64,000 bases of DNA. Origin: Mastigias papua. Lineage: Eukaryota > Cnidaria > Scyphozoa > Rhizostomeae > Mastigiidae. The notes under the pieces are model-generated. The model did not search any database. It worked only from the letters and a program-made list of their open reading frames with translations, and had not been told where the DNA came from. The stretch spans positions 19,585,687 to 19,649,686 of the forward strand of contig OZ025269.1 in NCBI GenBank assembly GCA_964019165.1, in the 5' to 3' direction. Position 1 is the first letter of the stretch. Every line of letters starts with the position of its first letter. Made by a program: the position numbers and the translations under genes. Below, piece by piece: positions 21,767 through 33,698 of the stretch.

Positions 21767-22222
21767 CACAAGGTGGTGGTGCAACTGTGAATGATCCATC
21801 GTGTGGAATTCGTCGTGTTTTACAAAGCAGAGTTATTGGTGGCACAGATGCAAGGAAGGGTGCTTGGCCATGGCAGGTTGGAATGTATGTCAATGGCAGG
21901 TTCATTTGTGGTGGCACTTTAATTGCACCAAATTGGATACTGACAGCATCGCATTGTGTTGTCTCTAGCGGACGTGAGCGTAGTGCGTCTAGTTTTGAGA
22001 TTGTAGTTGGTGACTTGCATAGAAGCTTGAATGATACAACAGAACAGAAACACCAAGTCGAACTGGTAATCGCCCATCCCAATTATAACCGTAGGTCGAT
22101 AAATAATGACATTGCACTAATGAAATTGAAGACCCCTGTTTTGATGAATGATCACGTGCTGACAGCTTGTATTCCGAACAAGACTGATGTCATTCGTGTT
22201 GGTGCGAGATGTTTCATTACAG
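21767..22222 (+). CDS. gene A exon: S1 serine protease, N-terminal part
   Basis: A 456-base exon, from acceptor cctttctctag to donor ACAG|gtaaat, phase 1-1. It carries a pro-region Cys (DPSCGIRR), the activation site SR-VIGG, WPWQVGMY, CGGTLIAPNW, the catalytic His motif LTASHC and the catalytic Asp motif NNDIALMKL. The intron separates these from the Ser-bearing exon. An ATG at 21730 opens the same frame and would give the signal-like MYQYRVLLFLSLA; the acceptor lies inside that stretch, so an alternative secreted protease transcript is possible but unproven. Confidence 0.85.
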
Positions 22223-22614
22223 GTAAATATGAATGTGTTCTCATAATGCCTTTTGTCTTAGGTTGTGCTATAAAGACTCCATATTGTTTTATTCTGACAA
22301 TGAGTCCTTCGTGTTTTCAACATGCCGAAGAGTCTATGATGTTTTGTTCTGTTCTAAGGAATATATTGTATTATTCTAAGGAGGACTCTATAGTGTTTTG
22401 CTTAATGAGGACTCTATAGTGTTTTTTTCAGTGTTTTTTCTAGCGAGGATTCTATGCTGTTTCAATCTGTCGAATCCTCCTGAGGGTTTTCATGTTACGA
22501 AGACTCGATAGTGTTTCGATCTAGCGAGGACTCCATACTGTTCAAGAGATATCCTTTTTGTTTGTTTGTGCACCTTATTGCACTGTGATAGTTATGATGA
22601 ATTATACATTGTAG
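22223..22614. other. short protease intron of gene A
   Basis: 392 bp with several variants of 'gaggactctatagtgttt'. Both ends match the 2.37-kb intron of gene B. Confidence 0.75.
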
Positions 22615-22958
22615 GATGGGGTAAAATTCAGCACCCAGGCAATTCACACCCAGTACTTCAACAAGCCATGCTGCCAGTCCTCAACTCAAACTTCTGCCAG
22701 TCAAAAATCGACAAACTTGGTTGGGGATTGAAAATTACTGACCAGATGGTATGTGCTGGAGAAGTTGGTTCAAAGAAGAGTGGTTGTCATGGTGATAGTG
22801 GTGGTCCTTTCGTTTGTCCTGACAAAAGTGGTCGCTTTTTTCTCCACGGTGACGTAAGCTGGGGATCAGGCCGATGTGATACATCTCAGGCCTACACCGT
22901 GTTTGCACGTGTCACTGAATTTGTCGATTGGATCAAAGACACATTGAGAGACAATTAA
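22615..22958 (+). CDS. gene A last exon: S1 serine protease, C-terminal part
   Basis: From acceptor tacattgtag to a TAA stop. It encodes GWGKIQHPG, QMVCAGE, the catalytic Ser motif GCHGDSGGPF, VSWGSGRC, and the C-terminal FARVTEFVDWIKDTL helix. With exon 21767 it completes the His-Asp-Ser triad. The residue equivalent to 189 is Ser (KKSGCHGDSGG), so cleavage after Arg/Lys is not expected. Differs from gene B's last exon by one residue (HPGN here, HSGN there). Confidence 0.9.
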
Positions 22959-25900
22959 TGATTTGATTTTTTGCATTTCATTCTGATTTCTAATTACTCA
23001 ACAATATTACCTAAATAGATTAAATAATTTTGAATCAGAGAGAATTATTTACCAGCTGGCATATGAGACTGGTCAGTTTTTGTCATTGTGTTCCTTAGAG
23101 CACCTATTAGTTTCAGTCCAAACATGCAACAGAAGCTTGCTGCTCTTCTGTTTGGTCGCGGTTAGGTTTTCTTCTTCACAACTCATGAATTTCAAAGAAA
23201 TAAGAGTGTCTGACAGAATAAATGTAGTAGCTCTTTCTAACGGCTAACATCAGAATATCTGAAAAATCATCAATTAGAAAGCTGCCGTGGCTGCAGTAAT
23301 ATAATAAACCGAATAAATATAACACCAGGACTTCATTTTGCACTTCAAATTTGACCTATCCGATCTCCATGGTACTGTTTAATAAAGAATTTGTTGAAAA
23401 GTTGTCAAAACGTTGTCTGTCCTTGAATCGAGGTGAGTACTAATTATGTTGGTGTCCATTGAATTGAATAGACATTACAGTACCTCCTCAATATTGAAAA
23501 TTAACTATGGGTGAGATTTGTGTAGCTTGAAAATGAGTTGCAAAAATTGGAAGAAATCAACGCAGTTTTCAGAATGCTATTTCGAAACCGGAGAAACTTA
23601 GAGCGGATGCAAACTTTCATAAGTTGTATTTTAAAGCTATTTGTCCAATAAACTGATGGACTGGAATTGGTTAAGAAATTACTTTTATCTCATTTTGTTT
23701 TGTAGTATGTAATTCTGGGGAAAGACTTTGGGCCTATAAAAAAGGCCCGGCAAAGGAAAGTAGAAGAGTTAAGCAGACAAAGAGATAAAATCAAGTTTGT
23801 TGATATTAGATTCGAAATAGGACAAATTGTAGGACTCGGGAAGGAAGTGGAAAGCGAGGCGTTCTATGGCTGACAAGTTCTTGGGATGAAAGATGATTTG
23901 TGTGAAAGAGGTCGTGAATTAGGTAGCAAAATTTGGAAATGGAAGTATTGTACAATTGGATCCAGAGGAACATCATTACAAGCGTTTCCAACTGTTGTCT
24001 TCACATTCCCCATTATTTCCACTCCCTTCTTCGATTTCCTATCTTCATATATTAGTATATTAGTAGGTGTAAAAGTTGTGCCATGCCCCCTAGCATCATA
24101 ATCGAAAAGTGCCATTGAAAAGTGCCCAAAAAGTGCGCACTATAGCCAATACGAGGTTGAAAAACCTTGTGCGCCATTTTGTTTGATGTCACGTTCAGAG
24201 CAGTGGTCCGAGTTATATTAAATGCCTGCGTGAGGGAACAGAAATCGTATTTCCTGGAGTATGATGGTGTTCTTCATATTGTTGGGCTACACGCTAAAGG
24301 AAATTGCAATGGCTTGGTCCTATTACAAGAAAACCAGGAGCCCTGGCTGGCCACAATGCTGTATAGTACACAGTCAAGTCAGGGACACGAGAAAGGAGTC
24401 TAATAGCATGTATAGTAGGAGCTAAAGATGAAAATAAATAGCACAGAGCAGTGCAATCATCACGGTATCCCAAAGATTAGTGTTTCCTTTGACCAGTACA
24501 GTTATGTATGCTCACGCACCATCTTCTTGGAGGTACGTTTCAGCCATTTCAGGTGCGGAAGCTAGTAGATTTGCTTTGCTTACTTGATGACAAAATAAAA
24601 TTGAGCCAAAGAGATTAATATTCTGGTGCTGAAGAGATTCTTGAGAATTCCCTCTAGTTGGTATTCTAGCTGCCAAAACATTTTGCCTGAAAATATTAAC
24701 TATTTCTCAAGATCATTGGGGAGAAATGCCCCCCCCCCCGAATCCCCACTAGTTTCAGCCCTGAGTACAGGAATTGTGTTTCTTGTGCAAGATAGTGGCC
24801 TTCTTCTTGTTCATTTAAGCATAACTGTGTTCTTTTTAAGTTTCATATTTACAGTACTGTCCAACTGAAGTTGGATAGTCATTGAATCTGTCATCTCTAC
24901 AATTTATGTTGATTGCTAAGGTTATAGCACCTGAAGGATATTGTCTTTTGCAATGAAAATTTACATTTGGAAATAGCTGTTTTCCAGCCATAATTGAAAC
25001 ATTAATTGAGTTTAAATGGAGGGAAATTATGCAGAATGCCCCCCTGCATTATGTCACAACAGGCAGAAGAAGGCTTAACAAAGTACAGTGTTCAGCTATT
25101 AGTTTGACAACGAATCTGTTCTAACCCAAGTGCCAATGAAAACCTTTTGGGCCCTTTAAAACAACAACTGATACAATATGATAACAATGAAGAATCTTGC
25201 TGGTATCATAACTCATATTTGGTACCATGATGTGGAAGTAAATAAAGTTGCTTGAGATGAGTTGAATCAATCTCAACCTATGTTCAGATGGTCAGGAAGC
25301 ATAATAGTGGACAAAGACAATGCTTGAGCACAGCATTTATTGATGTACTTGTAAATAATTGTAGATCAACATGAGTAAAGTTATAACTTTGTATTTTTCA
25401 ACTGTCCACTTGATTTGCACAAGACTGTATTTGTAACTAAGTTGGCAGGCTTAAACTGGCATATTGAACAAAATGCCAAATCAATGTTTCTATGTGAAGT
25501 GGAGTATACACATGCTGTTTTATAAGAAACTGCTCTGTAGAGAACCTAAATATGGAAGGCCAAGAACCTTTCAGAACTTGTAGCACCAAATACAAAAACC
25601 CTTAAGAAATTTCTCAAATTAATTGAATTTTTCTTGCTGCATAGTAAAATTTACATGGATTGTTTGTAGGCCTTGGCAAGTGTTTTATAGATGGGTGTCT
25701 GTTGAAACTTACTGCTCTTAGTATCCATTCTTAAACATTACACTCTTAAAACAAGAATACTCATCTTCATTAAGAAGTAGGCTAGCTCCTAAACCAGTCA
25801 TGATCAATGTAAACATGTACATGGAGACACTACTAGCTACCTTAACGTTATCCATATGTCTTGTTTTTGGTCTTCCTTTTTCCTTTTGCACTATACACCA

Positions 25901-26080
25901 TTCCAAGCATTAGGGATCATTCAAAAATATCTTTTAGACCCCTCTACCCGCTGCAATGGCTCGTCACACTGGAGTTCATACCCCATCATAGTTGTGTAGC
26001 ATTCTTGCAGGAGACTCCATACATGAGGCAAGTTTGTAGGCCCAAGTTCGCATCATATTTTATGACATTTTGTGATAACA
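22959..26080. other. 3' UTR and intergenic DNA, no gene recognised
   Basis: AT-rich sequence without convincing exons. A C-run lies near 24730. Small ORFs here have no recognisable motifs. Confidence 0.5.
23217..23222 (+). terminator. candidate polyadenylation signal of gene A
   Basis: AATAAA about 260 bases after the stop codon. It is the first canonical hexamer downstream. Not tested against transcripts. Confidence 0.35.
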
Positions 26081-26082
26081 CC

Positions 26083-27060
26083 GTGCTGATAACACCGTCC
26101 TGTTCTACAATCACAAGGACCAACAAGAAATAGAAAAGGTTCTCTCAGAAGAGTTCGGTACATTGTCAAGCTGGCTGCGGGAAAATGAACTTATTTTTAG
26201 CTTAAAAGAAGGAAAACGGAGATAATGATGTTTGGTACTAAAAAACGTTTGAACCAGCAAGAATGCCAAATCAATGTAAAGTATAGATCACATCCCATCA
26301 ACACCACCCAGAGCTACAAATACCTGGGAGTCCAACTTGACCCATCACTCAACATGACAGAACAATTCAAAGGCATATGCAAAAAGGCTCTACCCGTATA
26401 CCCCTACTAAAGAAAATAAGGCCTTTTATCACCGACTTAGCGACGTTGAGAATCTACCAAGCGCTAATAGTCCCAAGCATCACATACTGTTCCCTAACAA
26501 ACTTCTATCATCAACCCTACCGGAAAGCTACAATATTGTTATTTGAATCTCGTGTTGGCAAACTAAGAGACAAAGACATACCATCAATTGATAAAATTTT
26601 GCAGAAGAAGATCTACAAAACAGTGTTTAAATGCCTAAAGGGAAACATGCCAATGTTGGAAAACTATTTTGAACGGATTTCTCACAATAAAGAAACTCGC
26701 AACAACAACAACATAATGTTGAGAGTTCCTAAAATTAAACTTGAGAGCACCAAAAGAGCTTTCTTTTATAATGGCGTCGTGGCCTATAATACTTCCCGAT
26801 TGGAGTTTAGAACCGAAACTAACTATGGCATATTTTGTAAGAAACTGGATCTTCTCCTAGGTTAACAAATATGCTCACGAACACAGATTTTTGTTTAAAT
26901 ATGTTCAATTTTTAGTACCTTATTTTAGATATTAGCTTTAGGTATTTGTATCCCTTACTTAAAACATAAATTTTCACTATTGCTTTATGCAGGTCTCGCA
27001 TGGAAAACAGTTAAACCAACTGATGCGGTGTTACCTGGTTAAATATTATCATTTACTTAT
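26083..27060 (+). mobile_element. 5'-truncated LINE (RT end and 3' UTR)
   Basis: It begins with the tail of an RT active-site strand (ADNTVLFYNHKDQQEIEKVL), continues SSWLRENELIFSLKE, TQSYKYLGVQLDPSL and IYQALIVPSITYC, and ends KLDLLLG before a 3' UTR near 26866-27060. A frameshift near 26395 separates the two halves. Conserved RT-thumb phrases (SWL.EN.L..., YLGV.LD, ..VPS..YC) support a CR1/L2/Jockey-like LINE; exact clade not resolved. It is dead and lies between genes A and B. Confidence 0.75.
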
Positions 27061-30000
27061 TATTTATTTATAAAGCAGTAACCATGTAATATTGCATAAC
27101 ATAAAAGAGAATTCGGGACGCGCAGCTTCTGAATGCATTGGCAGGCGAAGACGACAACAAAAACTTCAGCATTTATGTTATTGCTATTCTTCGACAATAC
27201 CAAGAATGATAGCGTGAAATCATTATATCAAAATTTGCAACAGAACGAACGTAAATTGACACGAGCTGTGTAGACAAAACCGATATTAGCGAAAACGGTG
27301 CAGTTTGACGTTTCGACTCAGGCTTCAGTCATCGTCAGCATAGTCATATGGAATAAATACATGAATTTATATAAGACAAGGGATTCAAAGTCATATGATG
27401 TAGGAGAACGGAGAAGGAAGCATACACGGTTAGGGTTTCTAAAGATAAGCTTTAATCTAACAGTAGGATAGTGAGCTTTAAGAGGTTTGGTATTACTGTT
27501 AGTGAGTTTGAAACTAAGATGGCCTAAGTATGGAAGACAGACAGTGATAGGCACTTGATCTTGTTGCCAAAATGAAAAACATTCTTATCAAATGGGATTA
27601 TCTTAGTTTGTTCTACATTTTGCATCTATATGTCAGATGATTGATATTTAGTTCAATCGGCTTGTATACAAGCCTTCGGCACTAGTGCAGAAGTGTACAT
27701 GTCCAAGAATTATAAGGCCTATTCCCATAAACTAAATAAAATTAGATAGCTTTTGATGTTTGCGTGCCTATCAGGCCATCTGTTGCTCTGAAGTCTTAAC
27801 TATTGAAGAGCTATGCTAAACGTGCTTGTTCCTACCCCCCAACCACTCCGCAATGCGCTTTCCCATGAGTAGACACTTTGTTTGAACACTAGTATTTGCA
27901 CTCTTTTTCCGTCGAAGATGCTGGTACTTCGTAAGTGGCAGATGATGGCAGTCAATGGTGGGGCAGATGTCTGGTTGTTAGGAGTAGAAGACTTCATAGT
28001 GCAGCTATGGTGAGGGTACCAAGTGCATGACGATATCCAGAGCTATCAAGTGTTATATTGATTATGGGTGAGGGGGGCTATGCCTTGTATTTCATAGAGA
28101 GGTACAGAGGGAGAGAGAGAGATACGTTCTGCACCAGCGCTTTTCATCTCCTTATGCTCCCACCACCGATCTTGCTTTGCTTAAATATTTTTTTTATTAC
28201 TTTCTTTAGTGTTTGCCAACTGTGGCATTGACCTTTGACGAGTATCAATAGCAAGACAGAGGTGCTAAGGGAGCCGAGGTAAAGTTCTACAATTTATCGA
28301 TATGTGCTATGAATAATTAGGATTAAATTAGGCTTGATTAGGATAAATAGCATCATTTTTGTTGTTTGCATTTTCTGAGAAATGTCTTAAAAGAAATAGC
28401 TGATTGTGTAGATGAATGGCATGGAAGAGAGATTCAAGATCCCGTATCTCAAGTTCAGGCTCTAGTTTGACCTTTTTTCACCAGCCAATTAGTCCGTAAT
28501 GTTGTACATTGTACTGAGGTTGAGTTGGTATGTCCCTAGTAGACACTGTGAAGATCGGTACAGGGACAAACTAATAGAACACTAGGTTAGACCTTTATTT
28601 AGTCATTTACTGAAAAAAACCCTGCCTGTAACTCACTATGACAGCTAGAGTTTAAATATGAAGGTGTTTGTTTGCTTGCTGTGCCATATAAAGATAATAG
28701 TAATATGAAATAGTATTAATAATATTGTTTTGAACTTTTCAGTGAATATATAAATCAATTGCAATAATATACCTCTCAAACACTGCAGTTTGTGATTGGC
28801 TTGCTTGCGAAGTACAATGAGAAAATAACATAAAAGAGCAAAACCCACTGAAGATTTCTATGAGACATATTCAAAATTAGATGATTAGAAGCTCTGGAAG
28901 ATGGGGTAGCTTGATCTTATTGTGGTGTTAATAGCTTTCATAATGATTTGTTTTTAGATAGTCTTATCAAGACTTATTGCTGCATAGCTATTTGTACTAG
29001 AGCTAACCACAAAACGGAAGAATAACAAGACGTATCAAGAGCCATTTTCACCCGTTCCTGGAGCCAGACATTTACAATGGTGTTACTCTTTGGCGAATTG
29101 TTGGGCGTAAGTATCCTTGTCAGCTTGGTATTAAATGTTAAATGCTGATCATTCACACTTGGCTACAGCAATGTAGTCGTAAGTGTTTTTTGGGTTATAA
29201 TCAAGGAGAAGTGGGATTGGTCATAATGCAAAGAGGTCTGTCTCAATCGTGTATTTCGAGAAATTTGATGAATCCTGATGCCATTGTGTCTTTGTTGCCC
29301 ATCATCATGAAAATAATTCGTTCTATTTTATTAATTGAAAATGTTAGTAACTCCACATGAAGCATGCACGAATAAACGAAGTAAAGACTGCTATTGGCAA
29401 TGGGTATCTCCTTCAGGAATGTGCGCTCAATCAAGCGAAATGGTAGCTAAGTCTCCAAGCGGAATCTAAGTTATTAAAGTTTATTTGTGCAGTTGAGACC
29501 ACAAGTTGAAACATGAAAGATATAAGTGATGGAAAGTTTTATTCCTGTTTTCATCTAGCTCTAGATTGAGGAGCATTGGTGATTAGAATGGCTAATTCAA
29601 ACAGCCTGAATGCTATTTTTCTGCTTTCTACGCTCTGTGCGTATTATGTACTTTTTCTTTTAATTGTAAAATAATTTATCGTTATATAATGACTACATTT
29701 ATAAATTGACTTTAGCTGGATAAAGTACACACATTCTTAAGCATACATTGCCGTATGAGAGTACTATCTGCAAGTGGGAGTGACGGCTGTTGTTTGCGTT
29801 GTTTCAATCAGCAATACTTCATGTATCTATCATTGTATGTATGTTTCGGGGTTCGCAGGCACAGGTGCTTTGCTTTGCTAAATTTCCCATCCAGGTATCG
29901 ACAAAACCGTTGCCGGAAATGCCGAAGTGCTGTTTTTCCAGAATCCAACATCAAACTTTGCTACTTCGCTTGTTTCTTTTGATTTCTTTACATTCATCCT

Positions 30001-30128
30001 GAAAGATTCCTGGTTTTTGGATAAAACTTTACAATGGAAAACCAAATTTCATGTGTGAAAGGAGTCAGTTTTTCAAATGGATCGCATACCAGACCAATTA
30101 TACACGAATGATCTTGGTTTCCTTGCAG
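27061..30128. other. intergenic or 5' intronic DNA of gene B
   Basis: No firm gene. Near 27300 'acgtttcgactcaggcttcagtcatcgtcag' resembles ends of common invertebrate retroelements. 28210-28278 is an exon-like block (listed separately). An ATG at 29588 opens MANSNSLNAIFLLSTLCAYY, a signal-peptide-like stretch followed by possible donors, but no splice phase clearly joins it to gene B. Confidence 0.4.
28210..28278 (+). pseudogene. exon-like 69-bp block, paralogous to 46317-46385
   Basis: Bounded by ctttag and GAG|gtaaagttcta. It matches 46317-46385 at about three quarters of positions, without gaps and with the same donor. It has an in-frame stop in the frame that is open in the other copy (CLPTVALTFDEYQ then stop). 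Function unknown; it may be a duplicated UTR exon. Confidence 0.3.
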
Positions 30129-30182
30129 GGTTTGTTGCAGCTAGCGGATTTTCAACAACCCCTTTACCATCTTCTACCCCAG
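30129..30182 (+). CDS. possible short linker exon of gene B
   Basis: 54 bases from tccttgcag to CCAG|gtatta, phase 1-1, reading FVAASGFSTTPLPSSTP, which is the kind of Ser/Thr/Pro linker used by this family. A second AG at 30139-30140 would also keep phase. It lies about 2.9 kb before the first firm CUB exon. Phase and composition fit, but it is short and could be chance. Confidence 0.35.
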
Positions 30183-30914
30183 GTATTACTATTCATAGTG
30201 TATTTTTGTAGTCATTTGTTCATTATATGTTATTGTATTGAGCATTGAGCATCCACTGGAGCAACCAGTACGAAATAACACGGATGGGAGATTATTTATG
30301 GGTCGAGGAATGGGGGGGGGGGGGTGTTTATTATATGTTATCTATATTGCACTTAGAGCTGGATTTTGCGGAACTATTGCAAGTTTCTTCCAAGGGGTAT
30401 AGGGCGAGACAAAAGGACGGCTAGCTGTGTTTCCCAAGCCTGACCATCACTATTATCATTACCACCACCATGGTTATAATTATCAACACCAGTATCAACA
30501 TCATATACCTAGGTACTAAGAGACCAATTCTATGAACGGTGCCAAGTATGCGAGAATAGAATTTTGATGCCTAAACATAGATGCCATTCACATCATATGT
30601 GAGACCTCCTAGCTATTTCATGCAATATTGATGTTACGTTAGTGTACTGCACTCTTCAAACTTATAAAGACAAAGTACTCTTCCACTTTTGTGCTGCATT
30701 TGCCTTTACACCCTAAAGCCACCGTATTGACTATTAAAGATTCTTGTATAGATCATGTAGAGACACTTGTGTAGAATTTAAGAATGAGAGCAACGGCCAT
30801 TGTTGTTGTCGGACAAATTAGATAAGATAGCTAGATTCACAAGTTATTAGTTGTCATCAGATACTCTAGCCAACACATTCGGTATTGTTAAGACAGGAAC
30901 GTTGAGTTGTTATG

Positions 30915-31750
30915 TCAAACAATATAAGGCAGCTCAAAATGCTCGTAAACAAATGGTTCTGTGCAAACAAATGTGCTTACATGGTATGCACCTAGTACCA
31001 GTATTTCATTTACTGCCACGAGTTGCTGATGACTTTCTTGATTTACCTTTAGATCGTCTATAAAGAGACTATGGATCCTTTTTGCTTCTCTTTCTCCATT
31101 AGCATGCACATGCATATCGGTGTCTCTGTTAAGCAAGACCCAACTGGCGAGTAACTATCTGCTAACATAGCCGCCAAATGTTTGAAGACCCTGTCAGGTC
31201 CATTTTCGCCCAACCTAATTGGCCAATCATCATGAAGGATTCTAACCGCACATGCTAAGACTAAACCCATTTTGCATGATGATTGGTCAATTAGGTTGGG
31301 AGAAACTAGACCTGCCAGGGTTCTTAAATATTTGGCATCTATGCTCTATCTCCTTGTATGAAACCACAGGAAATGTTTATCCGTCTGGTAACACAAATTT
31401 TGCTCTCGTCCCGGACTTCTAACCTTATTTTTCATTTATTCATAAGCGCTTGCAGCACCAACCTAACATCTTCTGGAATCCCTATCCAATACAAAACTTG
31501 CATCATCCAATCATGATGGACAATGTCATACGCTTTCCTATAATCGTAATATGCAACTGCAAGGTTTCTGTGATATGTTTTCACCTCCCCCATGACACAA
31601 TTGTCATAAGCAGTTGATCCACCTTACCTGAAACATCCTCAGCGTCACCTAGTTGGCCTTCGTCCCAGATTCCTTTATGACTTGCGTGTTCTCTCATATA
31701 CTTTCCAATGTTTCCTGTATAGATCTTGTAGGATTTATTCAAACATATGA
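30915..31750 (-). mobile_element. decayed non-LTR reverse transcriptase fragment
   Basis: On the - strand, 31640 to 31346 reads VKTYHRNLAVAYYDYRKAYD, IVHHDWMMQVLYWIG and NISCGFIQGD. After an interruption it resumes at 31155 with SYSPVGSCLTETPICM, then SLFIDDLKVNQESHQ, where an F-DD-type motif is visible as FIDDL. The order of these RT motifs is continuous once the MITE 31161-31345 is ignored. Upstream homology fades near 31750. Probably of R2/R4-like type; inactive. Confidence 0.65.
31161..31345. mobile_element. 185-bp foldback MITE inserted in RT fragment
   Basis: Nearly the whole element is an inverted repeat of about 75 bp (CCAAATGTTTGAAGACCCTG against CCAAATATTTAAGAACCCTG, and CCAACCTAATTGGCCAATCA against its inverse). 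It is flanked by the 6-bp duplication CTATCT (31155-31160 and 31346-31351), and its removal restores the RT frame. Confidence 0.8.
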
Positions 31751-31801
31751 TTGGTCTTCACTCGTTTATGTTACTCAGCTCATGGGTCTTTGACAACATT
31801 A

Positions 31802-32388
31802 GGCCTAAGTTCCATGACCAATATTCTATGACAATTTTCTATGGCGAATTTCCTTGCTCGTGAAATGGCAAATCAGTTTTATTTGACAATTTGTTCATTG
31901 ACAAGTAGATTTGCCCGTGTAATTTAGCAGGAAATTTCTTTGACAAGTTTTTACTGTCCTAACAGTCAGCGTTTTTTGAAGGCTAGCCTTACTCTTTGCG
32001 TCTCTCTGATTTTGAATTCCACTGACTTTCGCGACTTTGAAGAGCTTCTAAAAGTATTGATGTGACTTGGCTACTCTCAAACATCCCACTGGCAGCCATC
32101 CGGATAAACATCAGTTGGCCTGAAGAGCCCGGCCATGCTAGATGCGAAGGTTTTGAGGTCTGGAACTTAGTAAAACTTGTCAAATTTATTTGCCAAGGCG
32201 TTTACACGAGCAATGTTACATATGACAAGTTTTTATATGACAAGTACGCTTGTCCAAAAGCAGGCATGCCAGTATTTGAACAAGTGCACTTGTCATATGA
32301 AAAATTGTCATATGGCTCCATCTACACGAGCAAATAAAACTTGTCATAGAAACATTATCATAGAAAATTTGCTTGTGGAACTTAGGCT
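31802..32388. mobile_element. MITE with TTA target duplication (PIF/Harbinger-like)
   Basis: The left end GGCCTAAGTTCCATGA and the inverse of the right end, AGCCTAAGTTCCACAA, continue as a long imperfect inverted repeat. TTA is at 31799-31801 and 32389-32391. Internal 'gacaagtttt' and 'catatgaca' motifs recur. No ORF for a transposase. Confidence 0.65.
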
Positions 32389-33048
32389 TTATCGTGCTTC
32401 TACAGGAAGCCAGTGTGTTATTAAACTATGATTCTCTTTTTGATTATCAACTAATAGATATTTTCATATCAAAGTTTGTCTGCAAATATTTGGATTATTT
32501 TCCGGTTATTCTGATTTTTAAAAGAATTCTTTTGTCTTAGATGTTTTGTTAGTAGTAGCTTGTATTCATGTTGAAGATAGCTTATGCTACTATATTTTTG
32601 ATATATGTTTTTGTATATAAGTTTACTATCGATGTCCCACACACCTTGGAGCTCTCTTAAGGTAGGGGGGAGGAGCTTATATTTCGATAGCCAGTTTCCA
32701 TCCCAGAAATGGGGACTTTTATTTTGAGGAATTTGTTCTGATTCTCTGCAACAAACAAGTCACGTTAGAGTAGCCACAGTACTTCAAGTTTAACAGAAAG
32801 AACCCTGTCAGTTCTCTATATCAAAGTGTGATTACTGGTTCTAGCCTGAATTGCTCTAATGTACAGGGAATCTTCGACAAAGCTTTTTCTCAGTTCAATG
32901 AGTCGAGGTGTAGTCATCAGAGTGTCATCAGAGTCGAAGTGTCATCAGAGGTCATCATTACCTCATCAGAGGTTGCTATACAAAAGTGTATTACCCCATA
33001 TAGCATTAGTGTTAAAGACAGGTTTACAGGGATTTAATTTTGTTTCAG

Positions 33049-33390
33049 CATGTGGAGGAGTTTTCACTGGACTTTGTGGCGTCTTGAAGTCTCCTGGTTA
33101 TCCAACATATTATCCAAATAATGCACACTGCACTTACGATATTCATGTACCAAAAGACATGAGAATTGTTCTTGTGTTACACTTGTTTGATTTGGAATCA
33201 TGTTGTGATAAATTACTGTTGACACAAGTGGTATCTGGAATGAATGAGGTTGTGGCAGAGTTAAGTGGCAGTGAAAGAATTAGGAGACAGTATATTTCGG
33301 TAGAGAATAGATTCACTGTCTTGTTTACAAGTGATGGTAGTGTAACGAGAGGAGGATTCAGAGCAAGTTATTTTACTTTAGAGAAAGGAG
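33049..33390 (+). CDS. gene B exon: CUB domain 1
   Basis: A 342-base exon, from acceptor tttgtttcag to donor GGAG|gtaagt. It encodes CGGVFTGLCGVLKSPGYPTY, CTYDIHV, LFDLESCCDKL, SVENRFTVLFTSDGS and GFRASYFTL. It shares the extra Cys (GLCG) and Cys pair (SCC) with gene A CUB1. The longer frame upstream of 33049 is intronic. Confidence 0.85.
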
Positions 33391-33698
33391 GTAAGTTTCT
33401 TCAATATTTTACAAGTCCTTAATAGAGACGTATTTTTGTTTTGTAGTGTTGTAGTACATGAGAGGTTAAGGCAATCTATCCATTAAAATTTACTTTTGAT
33501 TATCTTCTATTTTGATATCATTTGATAGTTCTAGAAGTAGTTTGCAATTCAGTAGATATCATGAAATTTCTGTATATGTGTATGTTATAACTTAATTATA
33601 TTAATAAACATCAGACAAACTTAACTAAATGTTATCTTTTATGATTTGATAGCAATGGTGTTTCCTTTAATAGTAAAATAATTGTTATCATAATGTAG

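Larger units (their letters stand above)
517..22958 (+). other. gene A: mucin/CUB/TSP1/S1-protease mosaic gene (3' part, 17 exons)
   Basis: Exons, splice sites and phases were placed by eye. All internal exons start after the first base of a codon, end in the same phase (class 1-1) and are multiples of 3 bases. Joined, they give about 2100 residues and end at a TAA. Domain order is mucin, CUB1, TSP1-1, linker-TSP1-2, CUB2, TSP1-3, CUB3, TSP1-4, CUB4, TSP1-5, CUB5, TSP1-6, CUB6, TSP1-7, CUB7, S1 protease. CUB and TSP1 are extracellular ligand-binding modules known from secreted proteases and matrix proteins; the Ser/Thr/Pro linkers are likely O-glycosylated. A secreted or surface product is inferred, because the 5' end is missing. 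Alternative splicing could drop any module without changing frame. The exact combination does not match a named family I know. Confidence 0.8.
30183..33048. other. intron or upstream region of gene B with transposon fragments
   Basis: Holds a decayed RT fragment (30915-31750), a nested MITE (31161-31345) and a second MITE (31802-32388). No further exon was seen before the acceptor at 33048. Confidence 0.5.

Noticed and set aside
29588..29647. Signal-peptide-like MANSNSLNAIFLLSTLCAYY as first exon of gene B
   Set aside because: The obvious donor (TAT|gtactt) is phase 0, while the family needs phase 1. The phase-1 donor (T|gtgcgt) is weak. Kept only as a remark.
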